A DNA stretch of 64,000 bases from Endobugula sp965214375 (GTDB lineage Bacteria; Pseudomonadota; Gammaproteobacteria; Pseudomonadales; Cellvibrionaceae): NCBI GenBank assembly GCA_965214375.1, contig OZ243947.1, positions 372,001-436,000 on the forward strand, in the 5' to 3' direction. Numbering within the stretch: the first letter of the stretch is position 1; every line of letters starts with the position of its first letter. The notes below the pieces were generated by a model. That model was not told where the DNA came from and did no database searches. It saw only the letters and a program-made list of their open reading frames with translations. The translations under genes were made by a program, and so were the position numbers. Of this stretch, positions 36,804 to 46,720 are shown piece by piece.

Positions 36804-36922
36804 TAATTGCCATAAAGAAAAAAAGAGGAATATATTTACCGCTGTATTTTGGGACAACAAAGGGACATGGGTTTACTGGACTGTACACATAAAGAAAAGA
36901 GCGATGATATTACTGATTAAAA

Positions 36923-37111
36923 CTAAAGATCAAAATCAAACTCGCGCACATCCTTTTCCAAAGAACGTTGTGCGAGCTTTTCTTCCAGACGACTTCTGGA
37001 GCCTAATGTTTTAATTGTGCCACTAACACCAAACGAAGTATTGGTATCATCTGTAACATCGTCACCTAAATCATCGATAAAAGGGTCAATAGAAGAAGTG
37101 GATTCACTCAT
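36923..37111 (-). CDS. Small acidic protein of unknown function
   Basis: The 62-aa product starts MSESTSSIDPFIDDLGDD at 37111, set by GGAGG five bases upstream. It has an acidic N-terminal half, a short Ser/Gly centre, and a basic-to-acidic helix at the end (RSRLEEKLAQRSLEKDVREFDFDL). There is no signal peptide, membrane helix or known motif that I recognise. It lies between fleR and fliE, where Pseudomonas has no such gene, and has its own predicted sigma-70 promoter. The clear ribosome site and biased sequence make it a likely real gene. It could be a small flagellar regulator or unrelated to motility. Confidence 0.65.
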   Translation of the reverse strand: MSESTSSIDPFIDDLGDDVTDDTNTSFGVSGTIKTLGSRSRLEEKLAQRSLEKDVREFDFDL

Positions 37112-37205
37112 TTTCACCTCCAGAAAATTCTATTACTAATGCATCACAAACAGCTCATAAAGCTGCTACCATCAAAAATAAAATTAACTAACACTTTCAA
37201 AGTGA

Positions 37206-37233
37206 ATTTAACGCTAGAGTAAATAGAGGTCAA
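37206..37233 (-). promoter_or_regulatory. Sigma-70 promoter for the small acidic protein gene
   Basis: Minus strand: TTGACC (37228-37233), 16 bp, TTAAAT (37206-37211). It would give a leader of about 90 bases before the ATG at 37111. No sigma-54 site was seen here. Confidence 0.5.
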
Positions 37234-37286
37234 GTATTTCTTGATGAAATTTATGTGACATAAAATTATGGTTTTATAAGTAACAG

Positions 37287-38726
37287 TTATAGCTGATATT
37301 CTTTACCATTTTCACGCATTTTTGCCAGCTTATAACGTAACGTTCTAGGACTTATCCCTAGTCGTTTTGCCGTATTTTTACGGATTCCATGCTCTTCTTG
37401 AAGTGTTTGTGCAATAATTTCAAACTCCTTTTCCTGTAGGTTATCGCCTAAAGCCTGGGGGATTTCTACAGTATCTTGATCCTGATTCTCTATCTCAACT
37501 TGTGGGAGAGCGACAAAAGTCTGACTATCTGGTAGTGTTTCCGGGCTATCTAATAACGATAAGCCTAAATCATCCGCATGAACAATACTGCCCGCCTGTA
37601 ATATGAGCGCTCTTTGCATAATATTATCCAACTCTCTCACATTACCAGGCCATGGATAACTTAATAATGCTTGGCAAGCGGATTGATGTAATTTGACTAC
37701 CGGACGTTTTTGTTTAGCAACATGTTTGGCTAAGAGCTTTTCTGCCAATGGCAATATGTCATCTTTTCGTTGTCGTAATGGCTTCCATTGTAGTGGAAAC
37801 ACACTCAGTCGATAGTAAAGGTCTTCGCGAAACTTACCTTCAGTCACATAGGCCGCCATATCACGATTGGAAGTGGCAATGATACGAACATCCAGCGGAA
37901 TAGTTTTGCGGCCACCCAGACGTTCAACTTCTCGTTCTTGTAGCACACGAAGTAATTTTGCTTGTAAGCCGATATCCATTTCAGAAATCTCATCAAGCAA
38001 TAAGGTACCGCCATTAGCCTGTTCAAATTTTCCTGGCGTGCTGGAATGCGCTCCAGTATACGCCCCTTTTTCATAACCAAACAGCATGGCTTCCAACATG
38101 TTTTCTGGAATCGCTGCACAATTAACCGCAATAAACGGTTTATGTGCACGATCTGAATGATGGTGGATATACCGTGCAAGCACCTCCTTCCCTGTACCAG
38201 ACTCGCCAATGATTAACGATGTTGTATTTGATTTTGCGATACGATGAGCCAAATTCAATAACGATTGACTGTGAGGATCTGTCGCAATTGGCAAATCTTC
38301 ATTTTCAGCCAACGCACTGCCTAATTGACAATGTACAATATCAACCAATTCTTTAGGCTCAAAAGGCTTGACTACATAATCAACCGCGCCATTACGAATA
38401 GCTTCCACTGAATCACGCACACTCCCATATGCCGTCATTAATAAAACAGGAATATGTGGATAAGTATTACGTATATGTTGTAACAGATCATGGCCACTCA
38501 TTTCGCCCATATTGATATCAGACACTACCATGACGATATCCTTTTCTAATGCCAACTGTTCTATTGCTTGCTCTGCATTTTTTGTACTGATTACATGATA
38601 ATTTGCTAACGACAGGGTATCTTCTAATGCTTCTCGTAATGCATAATCATCCTCAACCACAAGAATTTTCTGTTGTACTAATACGTGTTGAGTGGAAATA
38701 TTTTTTTCAGGAGCGAATATCGACAT
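37287..38726 (-). CDS. fleR: Flagellar sigma-54 response regulator FleR (FlrC)
   Basis: Response regulator that activates sigma-54 transcription of middle flagellar genes when phosphorylated by FleS (479 aa). Receiver domain at about 20-135 with D70 in MVVSDINMG. AAA+ domain with Walker A GESGTGKE, the sigma-54 contact motif GAYTGA, and Walker B GGTLLLDEISEM. Fis-type DNA-binding helix at the C-terminus (NTAKRLGISPRTLRYKLAKM). It follows fleS by four bases and should act on the promoters of fliE, fliK and others. Confidence 0.95.
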   Translation of the reverse strand: MSIFAPEKNISTQHVLVQQKILVVEDDYALREALEDTLSLANYHVISTKNAEQAIEQLALEKDIVMVVSDINMGEMSGHDLLQHIRNTYPHIPVLLMTAYGSVRDSVEAIRNGAVDYVVKPFEPKELVDIVHCQLGSALAENEDLPIATDPHSQSLLNLAHRIAKSNTTSLIIGESGTGKEVLARYIHHHSDRAHKPFIAVNCAAIPENMLEAMLFGYEKGAYTGAHSSTPGKFEQANGGTLLLDEISEMDIGLQAKLLRVLQEREVERLGGRKTIPLDVRIIATSNRDMAAYVTEGKFREDLYYRLSVFPLQWKPLRQRKDDILPLAEKLLAKHVAKQKRPVVKLHQSACQALLSYPWPGNVRELDNIMQRALILQAGSIVHADDLGLSLLDSPETLPDSQTFVALPQVEIENQDQDTVEIPQALGDNLQEKEFEIIAQTLQEEHGIRKNTAKRLGISPRTLRYKLAKMRENGKEYQL

Positions 38727-38730
38727 AATA

Positions 38731-39909
38731 CTATTCTCTTACCATCGGTTGATTAGCAGGGGAAATGATAGGTAATTCCATGGCCGCAACCATTCCACCT
38801 TGTGTTTGACTATTTAAAGAAAACGTTCCACCGTGTGCTTTAACCACAGTCTTAACAACCGTCAAACCGATACCCGTTCCCTGTGGCTTGGTGGTGAAAA
38901 ATAATTCTTCTATTCTTTCCTTATTGGTAGATGCCACACCTGCACCATTGTCTTTTATTGAAATCAATAAAATATTTGGTGTTTTTTGTTGCAGACTGAT
39001 ATCAATAACAGGTGATGTCGATGCTGCCTGCATACTATTTGTCACTAAATTTAACACCGCATTGATTAACGCCAATTTATTGCAATTCAACACGCAATGA
39101 TGAGCACTGACAGACCAGTTAACGCTTGCTTGATATTGTTGCAATATCATTTCCATCGATTCTTGGAGTAAATTCTGAAAATCGTTGAGACTTAAGTGAT
39201 CTTGTAGCGCAATATCAGAACGGACAAATAACAACATATCATTAACTTGCCGTTCCATATCGTGTAAACGATTAACCAGTTTTTGTGTAAACTGCTGTCT
39301 TTGGTGGTCTGGCAATTGACGGTCTAATAAATGGCCGCCATATAGCATGGCCGACGATAGCGGTGTACGTACTTGATGTGCCAGTGTTGATACCATCTTG
39401 CCTAATGCCGTTAAACGTTCATGACGGCTTAACTCTGCCTGTAAGCGACGGGTTTCTGTTTGATCGGTTAGTAAAATAATTTGTCCATCTTGACCCAACG
39501 AACGAGTGGTAATATTAATGCGTTTACCTTGGTGATTAGACACCTCGTGTCCATCATCATCTTTGGGAGCAAAGCAACGATTAATGACATGACGCCAACA
39601 TTGGCCTTTTAAGTCTTTTTCAAGCAAGTTCTCAGCCGTAGGATTGATATCGACAATATCACCTTTATGATCAAGTACAACAACACCGCCAGGGAGCAAG
39701 CTAATTAATGTCTCCAGACGATTGGCAACAAGCTCCTTCTCTTGAAGCTCCTGTAACCTCTGTTGGCTAACAACATCTAACTCGCGTGTTAATGCGCTCA
39801 CCTGCCGTTCCAGCACTTCATAAGAATGTGCTAGCTGTACAGATAGATGGTTGAATGTTTCAAAAGCAGAACGTAATTCTGTCGGCGACTGGGATAACCC
39901 GGCTTGCAT
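38731..39909 (-). CDS. fleS: Flagellar sensor kinase FleS (FlrB)
   Basis: Cytosolic histidine kinase that phosphorylates FleR (392 aa). An N-terminal coiled coil (ALTRELDVVSQQRLQELQEKE) is followed by a PAS-like domain (about 65-155), a HisKA domain with phospho-His178 in TLAHQVRTPLSSA, and a HATPase domain with N box LVTNSMQAA, G1 DNGAGV and G2 GTGIGLTVVKTVV. No membrane helix. A strong sigma-54 promoter lies 38 bp upstream. In Pseudomonas fleQ precedes fleS, but here ppiD is the neighbour. Confidence 0.94.
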   Translation of the reverse strand: MQAGLSQSPTELRSAFETFNHLSVQLAHSYEVLERQVSALTRELDVVSQQRLQELQEKELVANRLETLISLLPGGVVVLDHKGDIVDINPTAENLLEKDLKGQCWRHVINRCFAPKDDDGHEVSNHQGKRINITTRSLGQDGQIILLTDQTETRRLQAELSRHERLTALGKMVSTLAHQVRTPLSSAMLYGGHLLDRQLPDHQRQQFTQKLVNRLHDMERQVNDMLLFVRSDIALQDHLSLNDFQNLLQESMEMILQQYQASVNWSVSAHHCVLNCNKLALINAVLNLVTNSMQAASTSPVIDISLQQKTPNILLISIKDNGAGVASTNKERIEELFFTTKPQGTGIGLTVVKTVVKAHGGTFSLNSQTQGGMVAAMELPIISPANQPMVRE

Positions 39910-39946
39910 TATTCACCTCTGATTGATGTGTACTACACAAAGACAA

Positions 39947-39964
39947 AAGCAAGACGAATGCCAA
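39947..39964 (-). promoter_or_regulatory. Sigma-54 promoter for fleSR
   Basis: Minus-strand TTGGCATTCGTCTTGCTT has TTGGCA at -24 and TTGCT at -12 with exact GG-N10-GC spacing. Start of transcription would be about 28 bases before the fleS ATG. It is the best sigma-54 match in the window, and FleQ is the expected activator. Confidence 0.8.
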
Positions 39965-40019
39965 CAAAAAAAATTCTTTAGATTCAGTGGTTTAGAAAAA
40001 AGGAATAGGGAATAATGTC

Positions 40020-40060
40020 AAAAAAGCGACATGCCTGTAGAAACTTAAGAGTTTCTACAG
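40020..40060 (-). terminator. Terminator after ppiD
   Basis: Minus strand: an 11-bp perfect stem, CTGTAGAAACT with AGTTTCTACAG around a four-base loop (40035-40060). A T6 run follows about nine bases later (complement of 40020-40025). It separates ppiD from fleSR. Confidence 0.6.
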
Positions 40061-40080
40061 ACTAAAGTGACAATTTATAG

Positions 40081-41976
40081 TTAGTACGAATTACTAGGTG
40101 CTGAAAAGATTTCGATAGCCGCACCAGCACGTAAATGTTGTTGCCACGCACGATATTCATCACCCGCAAGACTGGCAGACAGATTGGTACGCAAGCTTGC
40201 TCGCTCGTTTTCGACCAGCGATTCCAGTGAGCCAGAGAGCACTTTTGACAGGCTGACCAGCACATAATCACCATTATTGAGGTGGTAACCATCAATAACA
40301 ACCGAAGCGTCAGGGTGTGGCATGGTAAATACGGCTTCTAATAGCTCAGATGGAACTCCCACAGCATTACGTTGTGCATCAACTTGAGAGTCTAACTGCA
40401 AGCCATTCTCTTCTGCTAATGCAGCAATATCGGTACCGGTTTGCAGTGATTGACGGAAGTTTTCTGCTTGTTCAGTCAGTTGTTGTTTGGCCTTTTCCAA
40501 CGTAAGTTCAGCAAGAATATCCGCACGCTTTTCATCCAGTGTCAGCTCACGCACAGGTTTATGCTCAAGCATTTTAACGACCATGGCTTTATTATCTGAT
40601 AATTCCAGAACATCACTACTATAGCCTTGTTGAACAACTTGCTCACTGAATGCCGCCGTTAGCACTCGAGCATCACGTAAAACTGCATCCGTCGCCGTTG
40701 ACCTTGAAAACAGATCTGTCTTACCTAGTGACACGCCAAGCTGTTCAGCCACACCTTGCAAACTCTCGGCGTTATAAGACAGCTCTCTCAACGCTTCAAC
40801 ATCCTGAATAAATTGGGCTTCAGCTTTCGTTTGATTTAAGTCATTTTCAATGTCCACACGTTGTTCTTCAAACGACGGGGCTTTACTTTCATTAATACTC
40901 AACAACTTAATAAAGTGTGTTGCACCATCAACGTCTACTGGCGCAGAAACCTGACCCGGTTCCAGTAAAGCCAATGCCTCTTCAAACGCTTCAGGAAAGC
41001 TATCTCCCGTTGATACACCAAGATTACCGCCATTATCGCGGCTACCAAAATCATCTGAATACTCTTTAGCCAGAGAGGCAAAATCTTCGTTAGCGGCTAG
41101 CTTAGATTGAATCTCGGCAATTTTTTGTGCGCTATCCTCACCCTCTTCAACCATGATATGAGCAGCTTCACGCTCAGTAGATTCAATAAAACCGTCAACA
41201 ATTTGCTGATAAGCATCACGCAGCTCATCTTCAGTAACACTCACATCCACTAAAATCTGGTCGATATTGAGCTCTATAAATTCAATGGCAACCTGTTCCT
41301 CAGACAAATATGAATCCTTATTCGACTCGTAGTGCTTGCTGATTTCCTCATCTGATACCACCATTTTTTCCTGTAAATCACCCAAAGGCAATGTAATCCA
41401 GGAAAAATCTCTTGTTTGTCGTGATAATGCAACAGATCTATCAATTTCGTCCGATGTAATAAAATCAGTGGCAAGTACTGCACGCTGCATCTGACTAACC
41501 AACAAATCTTCTCTCAGTAAATCACGGAAGCTAGTGGGTGTGTGGGCAATACTGCGGACAATCTGAATAAAACGCTGGGAATCAAAATTACCCTCAATTT
41601 GAAAATCCGGCATCTCTACAATACGCTGATCAATGGCGCCATCTGAAAAGGTCATGTTGCCGTTTTTTGCGAGATTGGCAATGAGACTACGTTCAACCAG
41701 ACTTTCGATAACGGGTGTCCTCAAACGCTCATCGGAGAGCAAATCATCCGATAATGCAGCGCCAATCTGTGCTTGCAATCGTTGCCTCTCGCGACCAATC
41801 GCTAGCTGTACTTCACGTTCGCTGATAATTTCACCAGCCACTTCGGCAGCTTTTCCTATTTGATGGTTTTCCAAAAACAAGCTTTCAACCCCAACCAATG
41901 CCAATGGAATTGACAGCAGTGCTATCAGGAAAAAAGCGACCACTCCTTTGATTTTTGTTCTCATACTTTGCAGCAT
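40081..41976 (-). CDS. ppiD: Periplasmic folding chaperone PpiD
   Basis: Inner-membrane-anchored chaperone at the Sec translocon exit (631 aa). One N-terminal transmembrane helix (about 10-32), a SurA-like N domain, a parvulin domain at about 260-360 (AHIMVEEGEDSAQKIAEIQ... SKEYSDDFGSRDNGGNLG... GQVSAPVDVDG), and a C-terminal helical domain. Length matches the E. coli protein (623). Next to hupB, as in E. coli and Pseudomonas. Gene intact. Confidence 0.95.
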   Translation of the reverse strand: MLQSMRTKIKGVVAFFLIALLSIPLALVGVESLFLENHQIGKAAEVAGEIISEREVQLAIGRERQRLQAQIGAALSDDLLSDERLRTPVIESLVERSLIANLAKNGNMTFSDGAIDQRIVEMPDFQIEGNFDSQRFIQIVRSIAHTPTSFRDLLREDLLVSQMQRAVLATDFITSDEIDRSVALSRQTRDFSWITLPLGDLQEKMVVSDEEISKHYESNKDSYLSEEQVAIEFIELNIDQILVDVSVTEDELRDAYQQIVDGFIESTEREAAHIMVEEGEDSAQKIAEIQSKLAANEDFASLAKEYSDDFGSRDNGGNLGVSTGDSFPEAFEEALALLEPGQVSAPVDVDGATHFIKLLSINESKAPSFEEQRVDIENDLNQTKAEAQFIQDVEALRELSYNAESLQGVAEQLGVSLGKTDLFSRSTATDAVLRDARVLTAAFSEQVVQQGYSSDVLELSDNKAMVVKMLEHKPVRELTLDEKRADILAELTLEKAKQQLTEQAENFRQSLQTGTDIAALAEENGLQLDSQVDAQRNAVGVPSELLEAVFTMPHPDASVVIDGYHLNNGDYVLVSLSKVLSGSLESLVENERASLRTNLSASLAGDEYRAWQQHLRAGAAIEIFSAPSNSY

Positions 41977-42159
41977 GTTGACCTCTATTTGCTCTAAGTT
42001 AACTACCCGGCAGAACTCTCCCGCAAGAGCAAGGATTCTACCACATCAATACAACTTATAGAGTGTCAAAATAAGGAAATAAACAGGCCCTCAAGACAAA
42101 AGAACACCGTCTTATATACTGTACAAGAAGGGAATATTGGAGAAATTTTTGAGTAAAGA

Positions 42160-42178
42160 GGTATACAAGAAGTATACC
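42160..42178 (-). terminator. Probable terminator after hupB
   Basis: Minus strand: GGTATAC-TTCTT-GTATACC hairpin (7-bp stem) followed by TCTTT, 12 bp after the hupB stop. The T-tail is short, so termination may be partial. The rest of 41977-42190 shows nothing else recognisable. Confidence 0.5.
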
Positions 42179-42190
42179 CCCGAAATGATC

Positions 42191-42466
42191 TTAACCGTTT
42201 AGTGCATCTTTTAATGCTTTACCAGGCTTAAATCCAGGTGCTTTAGAAGCAGCAATTTGAATCGGCGCACCAGTTTGCGGGTTACGGCCTGTGCGTGCAG
42301 CACGCTCTTTAACCGAAAAGGTACCAAAACCGATTAAAGAAACGGTATCGCCTGACTTCAAGGCGCCTTCAATCGCTTCTAGTGTCGCATCTAAAGCACG
42401 ACCGGCATCAGCTTTTGAAATATCTGCTGATTCAGAAATGGCATCAATAAGTTCTGATTTATTCAC
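42191..42466 (-). CDS. hupB: DNA-binding protein HU-beta
   Basis: Small nucleoid protein that bends DNA (91 aa). The full HU pattern is present: MNKSELIDAISESADISKADA, GFGTFSVKERAARTGRNPQTG (with the DNA-intercalating Pro in NPQTG), and FKPGKALKDAL at the end. Sits between the lon pseudogene and ppiD, the usual order lon-hupB-ppiD. It has its own strong predicted promoter, so the loss of lon need not affect it. Confidence 0.97.
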   Translation of the reverse strand: MNKSELIDAISESADISKADAGRALDATLEAIEGALKSGDTVSLIGFGTFSVKERAARTGRNPQTGAPIQIAASKAPGFKPGKALKDALNG

Positions 42467-42615
42467 ATTAGTACCCTTTGAACATCAAATGAGTTGTTAT
42501 TGTCACTGCCAAAAAACCTGGCACTGTATTTAGGTGTTATACATTCACTGGTAAGCGTTTAGAAAAAGGTGGTTTGTTATCTCTCTCTCTCGCGTAGCGT
42601 CCCTGATCAATGCGT

Positions 42616-42644
42616 TTTATACCAATTGTCATCATGAGGGTCAA
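42616..42644 (-). promoter_or_regulatory. Sigma-70 promoter for hupB
   Basis: Minus strand: TTGACC (42639-42644), 17 bp, TATAAA (42616-42621). The leader to the hupB ATG would be about 143 bases. It lies between the lon remnant and hupB. Confidence 0.7.
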
Positions 42645-42696
42645 GAAAACATTACAGAAATATGGCACTTATTAACACTTTTTGCGGGATTTTCGC

Positions 42697-45108
42697 CTAA
42701 TGCTTCACGCTGTCAATAACTTCAGCCGCTTGCTGAGCCTTAGCCTCCAGGGCTATATATTCATCATCCGACAAAGGGACTGGAGATGCTGCAATGCAAC
42801 TTCCAACACTTGATCAAACCATTTAACAGGAATAATCTCCAAGTCAGCTAAAATATTTTCAGGAATATCTTTGAGGTCTCTTTCATTACCGTTAGGAATC
42901 AAGACCGTTTTAATACCACCACGATGTGCTGCCAATAATTTCTCTTTCAAACCACCAATACGTAGTACTTCGCCACGCAAAGTGATTTCACCTGTCATGG
43001 CAACATTGGCTTTTACCGGGATACTGGTCAACACAGACACCAATGCGGTACTCATTGCAATACCGGCACTGGGGCCATCTTTAGGTGTTGCTCCCTCGGG
43101 CACATGAATATTAATATCAAACTTATCGGTGTAATCAGGCGCAATACCCAACAATTGAGCACGAGAACGAACGACGGTAAACGCTGCCTGAATAGACTCT
43201 TGCATGACATCACCCAGAGAACCCGTCTTAACCACCCTACCTTTACCATAGACTGCCGACGCCTCGATACTTAATAATTCACCACCAACCTGTGTCCAGG
43301 CCAAGCCCGTTACCTGGCCAATATGATTTTCCTGTTCAACCACACCATAATCAAACTTGCGCACACCCAAGAAAGTAATCCAAATTACCAGCATCGACTC
43401 CGCCGTGCTGTAGGGATTTATCTTTCGTGTATGCCGTCACCATCTTACGCGATACCTTGGCAATTTCTCGATCGAGACCACGGACACCGGCTTCACGGGT
43501 GTAGTAGCGTACGATATCTGTAATGGCATCATCACTGATTGTTATCTCACCCGACTTTATGCCATTTTGCTTGATTTGTTTTGGGATAAGATATTTTTGC
43601 GCGATATTCAGTTTTTCATCTTCGGTGTATCCGGGGATACGAATAATTTCCATACGATCCAATAATGAGCCAGGAATATTCATGGAGTTTGAGGTGCACA
43701 CAAACATCACATCAGAAAGATCGTAATCGACTTCCAGATAATGATCATTAAAGGTATGGTTCTGTTCCGGGTCGAGCACGTCCAGCAATGCCGATGCTGG
43801 GTCTCCGCGATGATCCATTCCCATTTTGTCAATTTCATCCAACAAAAACAAAGGGTTTTTTACCCCAACCTTAGACATTTTTTGTATCAACTTACCGGGC
43901 ATGGATCCAATATAAGTTCTACGATGACCGCGAATTTCTGCCTCATCACGAACACCACCCAACGCCATACGAATAAATTTACGGTTTGTTGCTCGGGCAA
44001 TGGATTCACCCAATGAGGTTTTACCGACGCCGGGAGGTACCACCAAACACAACACGGGCCCTTTCACTCTTTTCACCCTAGCCTGCACCGCAAGATGTTC
44101 TAAAATACGCTCCTTAACATCTTCAAGGCCGTAGTGATCCTCTTCTAAAATTTTCTCCGCACGGGTAAGATCGTTACGCACTTTACTGCGCTTTTTCCAG
44201 GGAATATTGATAAGCCAATCAATATGAGATCGCAACACGGATGCCTCAGCAGACATAGGAGACATCATTTTCGACTTATTTAATTCAGACAAGGCTTTAG
44301 TAGAAGCCTCTTTGTGCAGACCGGATTCATTCATTTTGCGTTCAAGTTCTTTTGCTTCTTTAACCTCTTCACCAAGGTCACCCAGCTCTTTTTGAATCGC
44401 TTTCATTTGTTCATTCAAATAGTATTCGCGCTGGCTTTTCTACATTTGTTTTTTAACTCGACCACGAATACGTTTTTCGACTTCATGAACATCGATCTCT
44501 GCGTCCATTAACGACAGTAAATGCTCCAAACGCTCTTGCTCACCGGCAACTTCCAATGCTTCTTGTTTTTGTTCTAAGGGCAACGACATGTGCGCAGCAA
44601 TAGTATCAGCCAGACGGCCAGGCTGATCTATACCTGCTACTGATGTCATCACCTCAGCGGGCACTTTTTTACTCAATTCAATATACTGTTCAAATTGATG
44701 AAGTACCGTATTCATGAGTACTTTGGCATCATTATCATCAAGCGGATCTATAGACACTTCTTGCGTCACTGCAGACAGGTAATCGTTCTCATCTTTCAAG
44801 ACATCTATCTTTGCGCGATACCCCCCCTAAACCAGTACTTTAACCGTACCATCCGGAAGCTTTAGTAATTGCAAAATAGCGGCAACCGTACCTATAGTAT
44901 AAAAAATGTCCTGACCGGGATTATCATCATTGGCATTGCGTTGCGCGACCAATAGCACCTGTTTATTATCCAGCATGGCTTGTTCAAGCGCCTTGATAGA
45001 CTTAGCCCGGCCTACAAATCAAGGTAAAACCATATGCGGATAAACATCAACATCACGCAATGGCAACAGAGGGTATTCACTGATTAATTACTGATCAGAA
45101 GATGACAC
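42697..45108 (-). pseudogene. lon: ATP-dependent protease Lon, heavily degraded
   Basis: Lon degrades misfolded and regulatory proteins. The whole family sequence can be followed from the N domain (YPLLPLRDVDVYPHMVLP, 45075-45022) to the end (EVIDSVKH, TAG at 42697-42699), but not in one frame. In-frame stops are TAA 45088-45090, TGA 45019-45021 (in VLP*FVGR), TAG 44827-44829 (in KVLV*GGYR), and TAG 44440-44442 (in KKQM*KSQREYYL). A +1 shift lies near 43370 (DYFLG|VRKFDYG) and a -1 shift near 42785. Walker A reads VPPGVGKT in place of GPPGVGKT. The protease Ser in GPSAGIA is still encoded. The start is probably GTG at 45108. Different stop codons, frameshifts and a substitution together rule out a single sequencing error. 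Flanked by intact clpX and hupB. Confidence 0.95.
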
Positions 45109-45204
45109 AATAAAGCCTCGTAATGAAATAACTTATTAATAGTGGTGTCAAAAGCCACGAATTACAAGCGTAAAGTCAAGAAATTATATAATTATTGGAT
45201 GTAG

Positions 45205-45224
45205 CAGTGCCATTTAAGGCACTG
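45205..45224 (-). terminator. Hairpin after clpX, possible terminator
   Basis: Minus strand: CAGTGCC-TTAAAT-GGCACTG, a perfect 7-bp stem, 13 bp after the clpX stop. No T-run follows directly, so it may be a weak terminator or an mRNA-end stabiliser between clpX and the lon pseudogene. Confidence 0.45.
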
Positions 45225-45237
45225 AAGTCAGGGTTGT

Positions 45238-46533
45238 TTATTCATCAGGAACCGCTTTGGGTGTATCACTATGATCATACACCAGCAAAGGTTCTGACTC
45301 GCCACTGATAACCCCTTCATCAACCACCACTTTATCAACGGCTTCTTCTGAAGGAATACGGTACATAGTATCAAGCAATACAGATTCCATAATGGAACGT
45401 AGACCACGAGCGCCCGTCTTAAGTTCCATCGCTTTTTTAGCAACGGCACTCAATGCATCAGGTCGGAAGTCGATTTCAACCCCTTCCATATCAAACAATT
45501 TACCGTATTGTTTGGTTAATGAGTTTTTAGGTTCTGTTAATATCTGAATCAGCGCTTCTTCATCGAGCTCTTCCAAAGTGGCAATCATTGGCAGACGACC
45601 CACAAATTCCGGAATCAGACCGTAAGTCACTAAATCTTCAGATTCAAGCTCTTTTAAAGCCTCACCCACGCCTTTATCATCGTCTTTGTTTTTAACCACC
45701 GCATTAAAGCCAATACCGCCTTTTTCAGAGCGATCACGAATCACCTTGTCAAGCCCGGCAAAAGCGCCACCACAAATAAACAAAATATTTGACGTGTCTA
45801 CCTGTAAGAACTCCTGTTGAGGATGTTTACGTCCCCCCTGTGGCGGTACAGAGGCAACGGTTCCTTCAATCAATTTCAGCAGAGCCTGCTGAACGCCCTC
45901 CCCAGAAACATCACGAGTAATCGATGGGTTATCACTTTTACGTGAAATTTTGTCAATTTCATCAATATAAACAATGCCTTGCTGCGCCTTATCGACATCA
46001 TAATCGCATTTTTGCAAGAGCTTTTGAATAATATTCTCAACGTCTTCACCCACGTAACCCGCTTCAGTTAACGTGGTTGCATCAGCAATGGTAAAAGGAA
46101 CATTGAGCAAGCGAGCCAAGGTTTCTGCCAGTAATGTTTTACCGCTACCCGTAGGACCCACGAGTAAAATATTACTCTTGCTTAACTCAACTTCTTGCTT
46201 ATCTTTGCTCGTTTCACTAAAACGCAGACGCTTATAATGATTATAAACGGCAACCGACAAAACTCGCTTGGCGCGGAATTGACCGATCACGTACTGATCA
46301 AGAATCTCGGTAATGTCTTTGGGTGTGGGTAATTTGTCAGAGCTACCCTCTGTTGTTGTAGCTTCCTGAATTTCTTCACGAATAATATCATTACATAAAT
46401 CAACGCATTCATCACAGATAAATACCGAAGGTCCTGCAATCAATTTGCGCACCTCATGCTGACTTTTGCCACAAAAAGAGCAATACAACAGCTTTCCGTT
46501 ATCGTCGTTTCCGTCTTTACCGTTATCGGCCAT
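45238..46533 (-). CDS. clpX: ATP-dependent Clp protease unfoldase ClpX
   Basis: AAA+ unfoldase that delivers tagged proteins to ClpP (431 aa). N-terminal C4 zinc-binding domain (CSFCGKSQHEVRKLI...CDECVDLC), Walker A GPTGSGKT, Walker B IVYIDEIDKI, and sensor and pore motifs including the GYVG pore loop (AGYVGEDVE). Length and end are normal. 187 bp after clpP. With lon lost, ClpXP may carry more of the proteolytic load (inference). Confidence 0.97.
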   Translation of the reverse strand: MADNGKDGNDDNGKLLYCSFCGKSQHEVRKLIAGPSVFICDECVDLCNDIIREEIQEATTTEGSSDKLPTPKDITEILDQYVIGQFRAKRVLSVAVYNHYKRLRFSETSKDKQEVELSKSNILLVGPTGSGKTLLAETLARLLNVPFTIADATTLTEAGYVGEDVENIIQKLLQKCDYDVDKAQQGIVYIDEIDKISRKSDNPSITRDVSGEGVQQALLKLIEGTVASVPPQGGRKHPQQEFLQVDTSNILFICGGAFAGLDKVIRDRSEKGGIGFNAVVKNKDDDKGVGEALKELESEDLVTYGLIPEFVGRLPMIATLEELDEEALIQILTEPKNSLTKQYGKLFDMEGVEIDFRPDALSAVAKKAMELKTGARGLRSIMESVLLDTMYRIPSEEAVDKVVVDEGVISGESEPLLVYDHSDTPKAVPDE

Positions 46534-46720
46534 TAGTTTACCTTACCTATTTTTCACATCTACATATCTATATGGGTTAGCGGCACATTTTACAATGCCT
46601 TTATGTTCTTATAGCCTAAAAGAATTGTTTTGGTTCTCTGCGCACAAAATAGCACACCAATAGTATATTTTTTAAGCTGCACAATGAGTTAGCAATACTT
46701 TCAAGAATCACTCTTATTCG

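Noticed and set aside
37151..37165. Hairpin CAGCT-AGCTG as a terminator of fleR
   Set aside because: It lies in the leader of the next gene, has a five-base stem and no adequate T-run.
42753..44799. Three separate genes encoding Lon-like pieces
   Set aside because: The pieces join in order across stops and shifts into one Lon, with coding similarity continuing between them, so they are fragments of one pseudogene.
42697..45108. Stop-codon readthrough or recoding in lon
   Set aside because: TAA, TGA and TAG all occur, together with two frameshifts and a changed Walker A residue. Neighbouring genes use all three stops normally.
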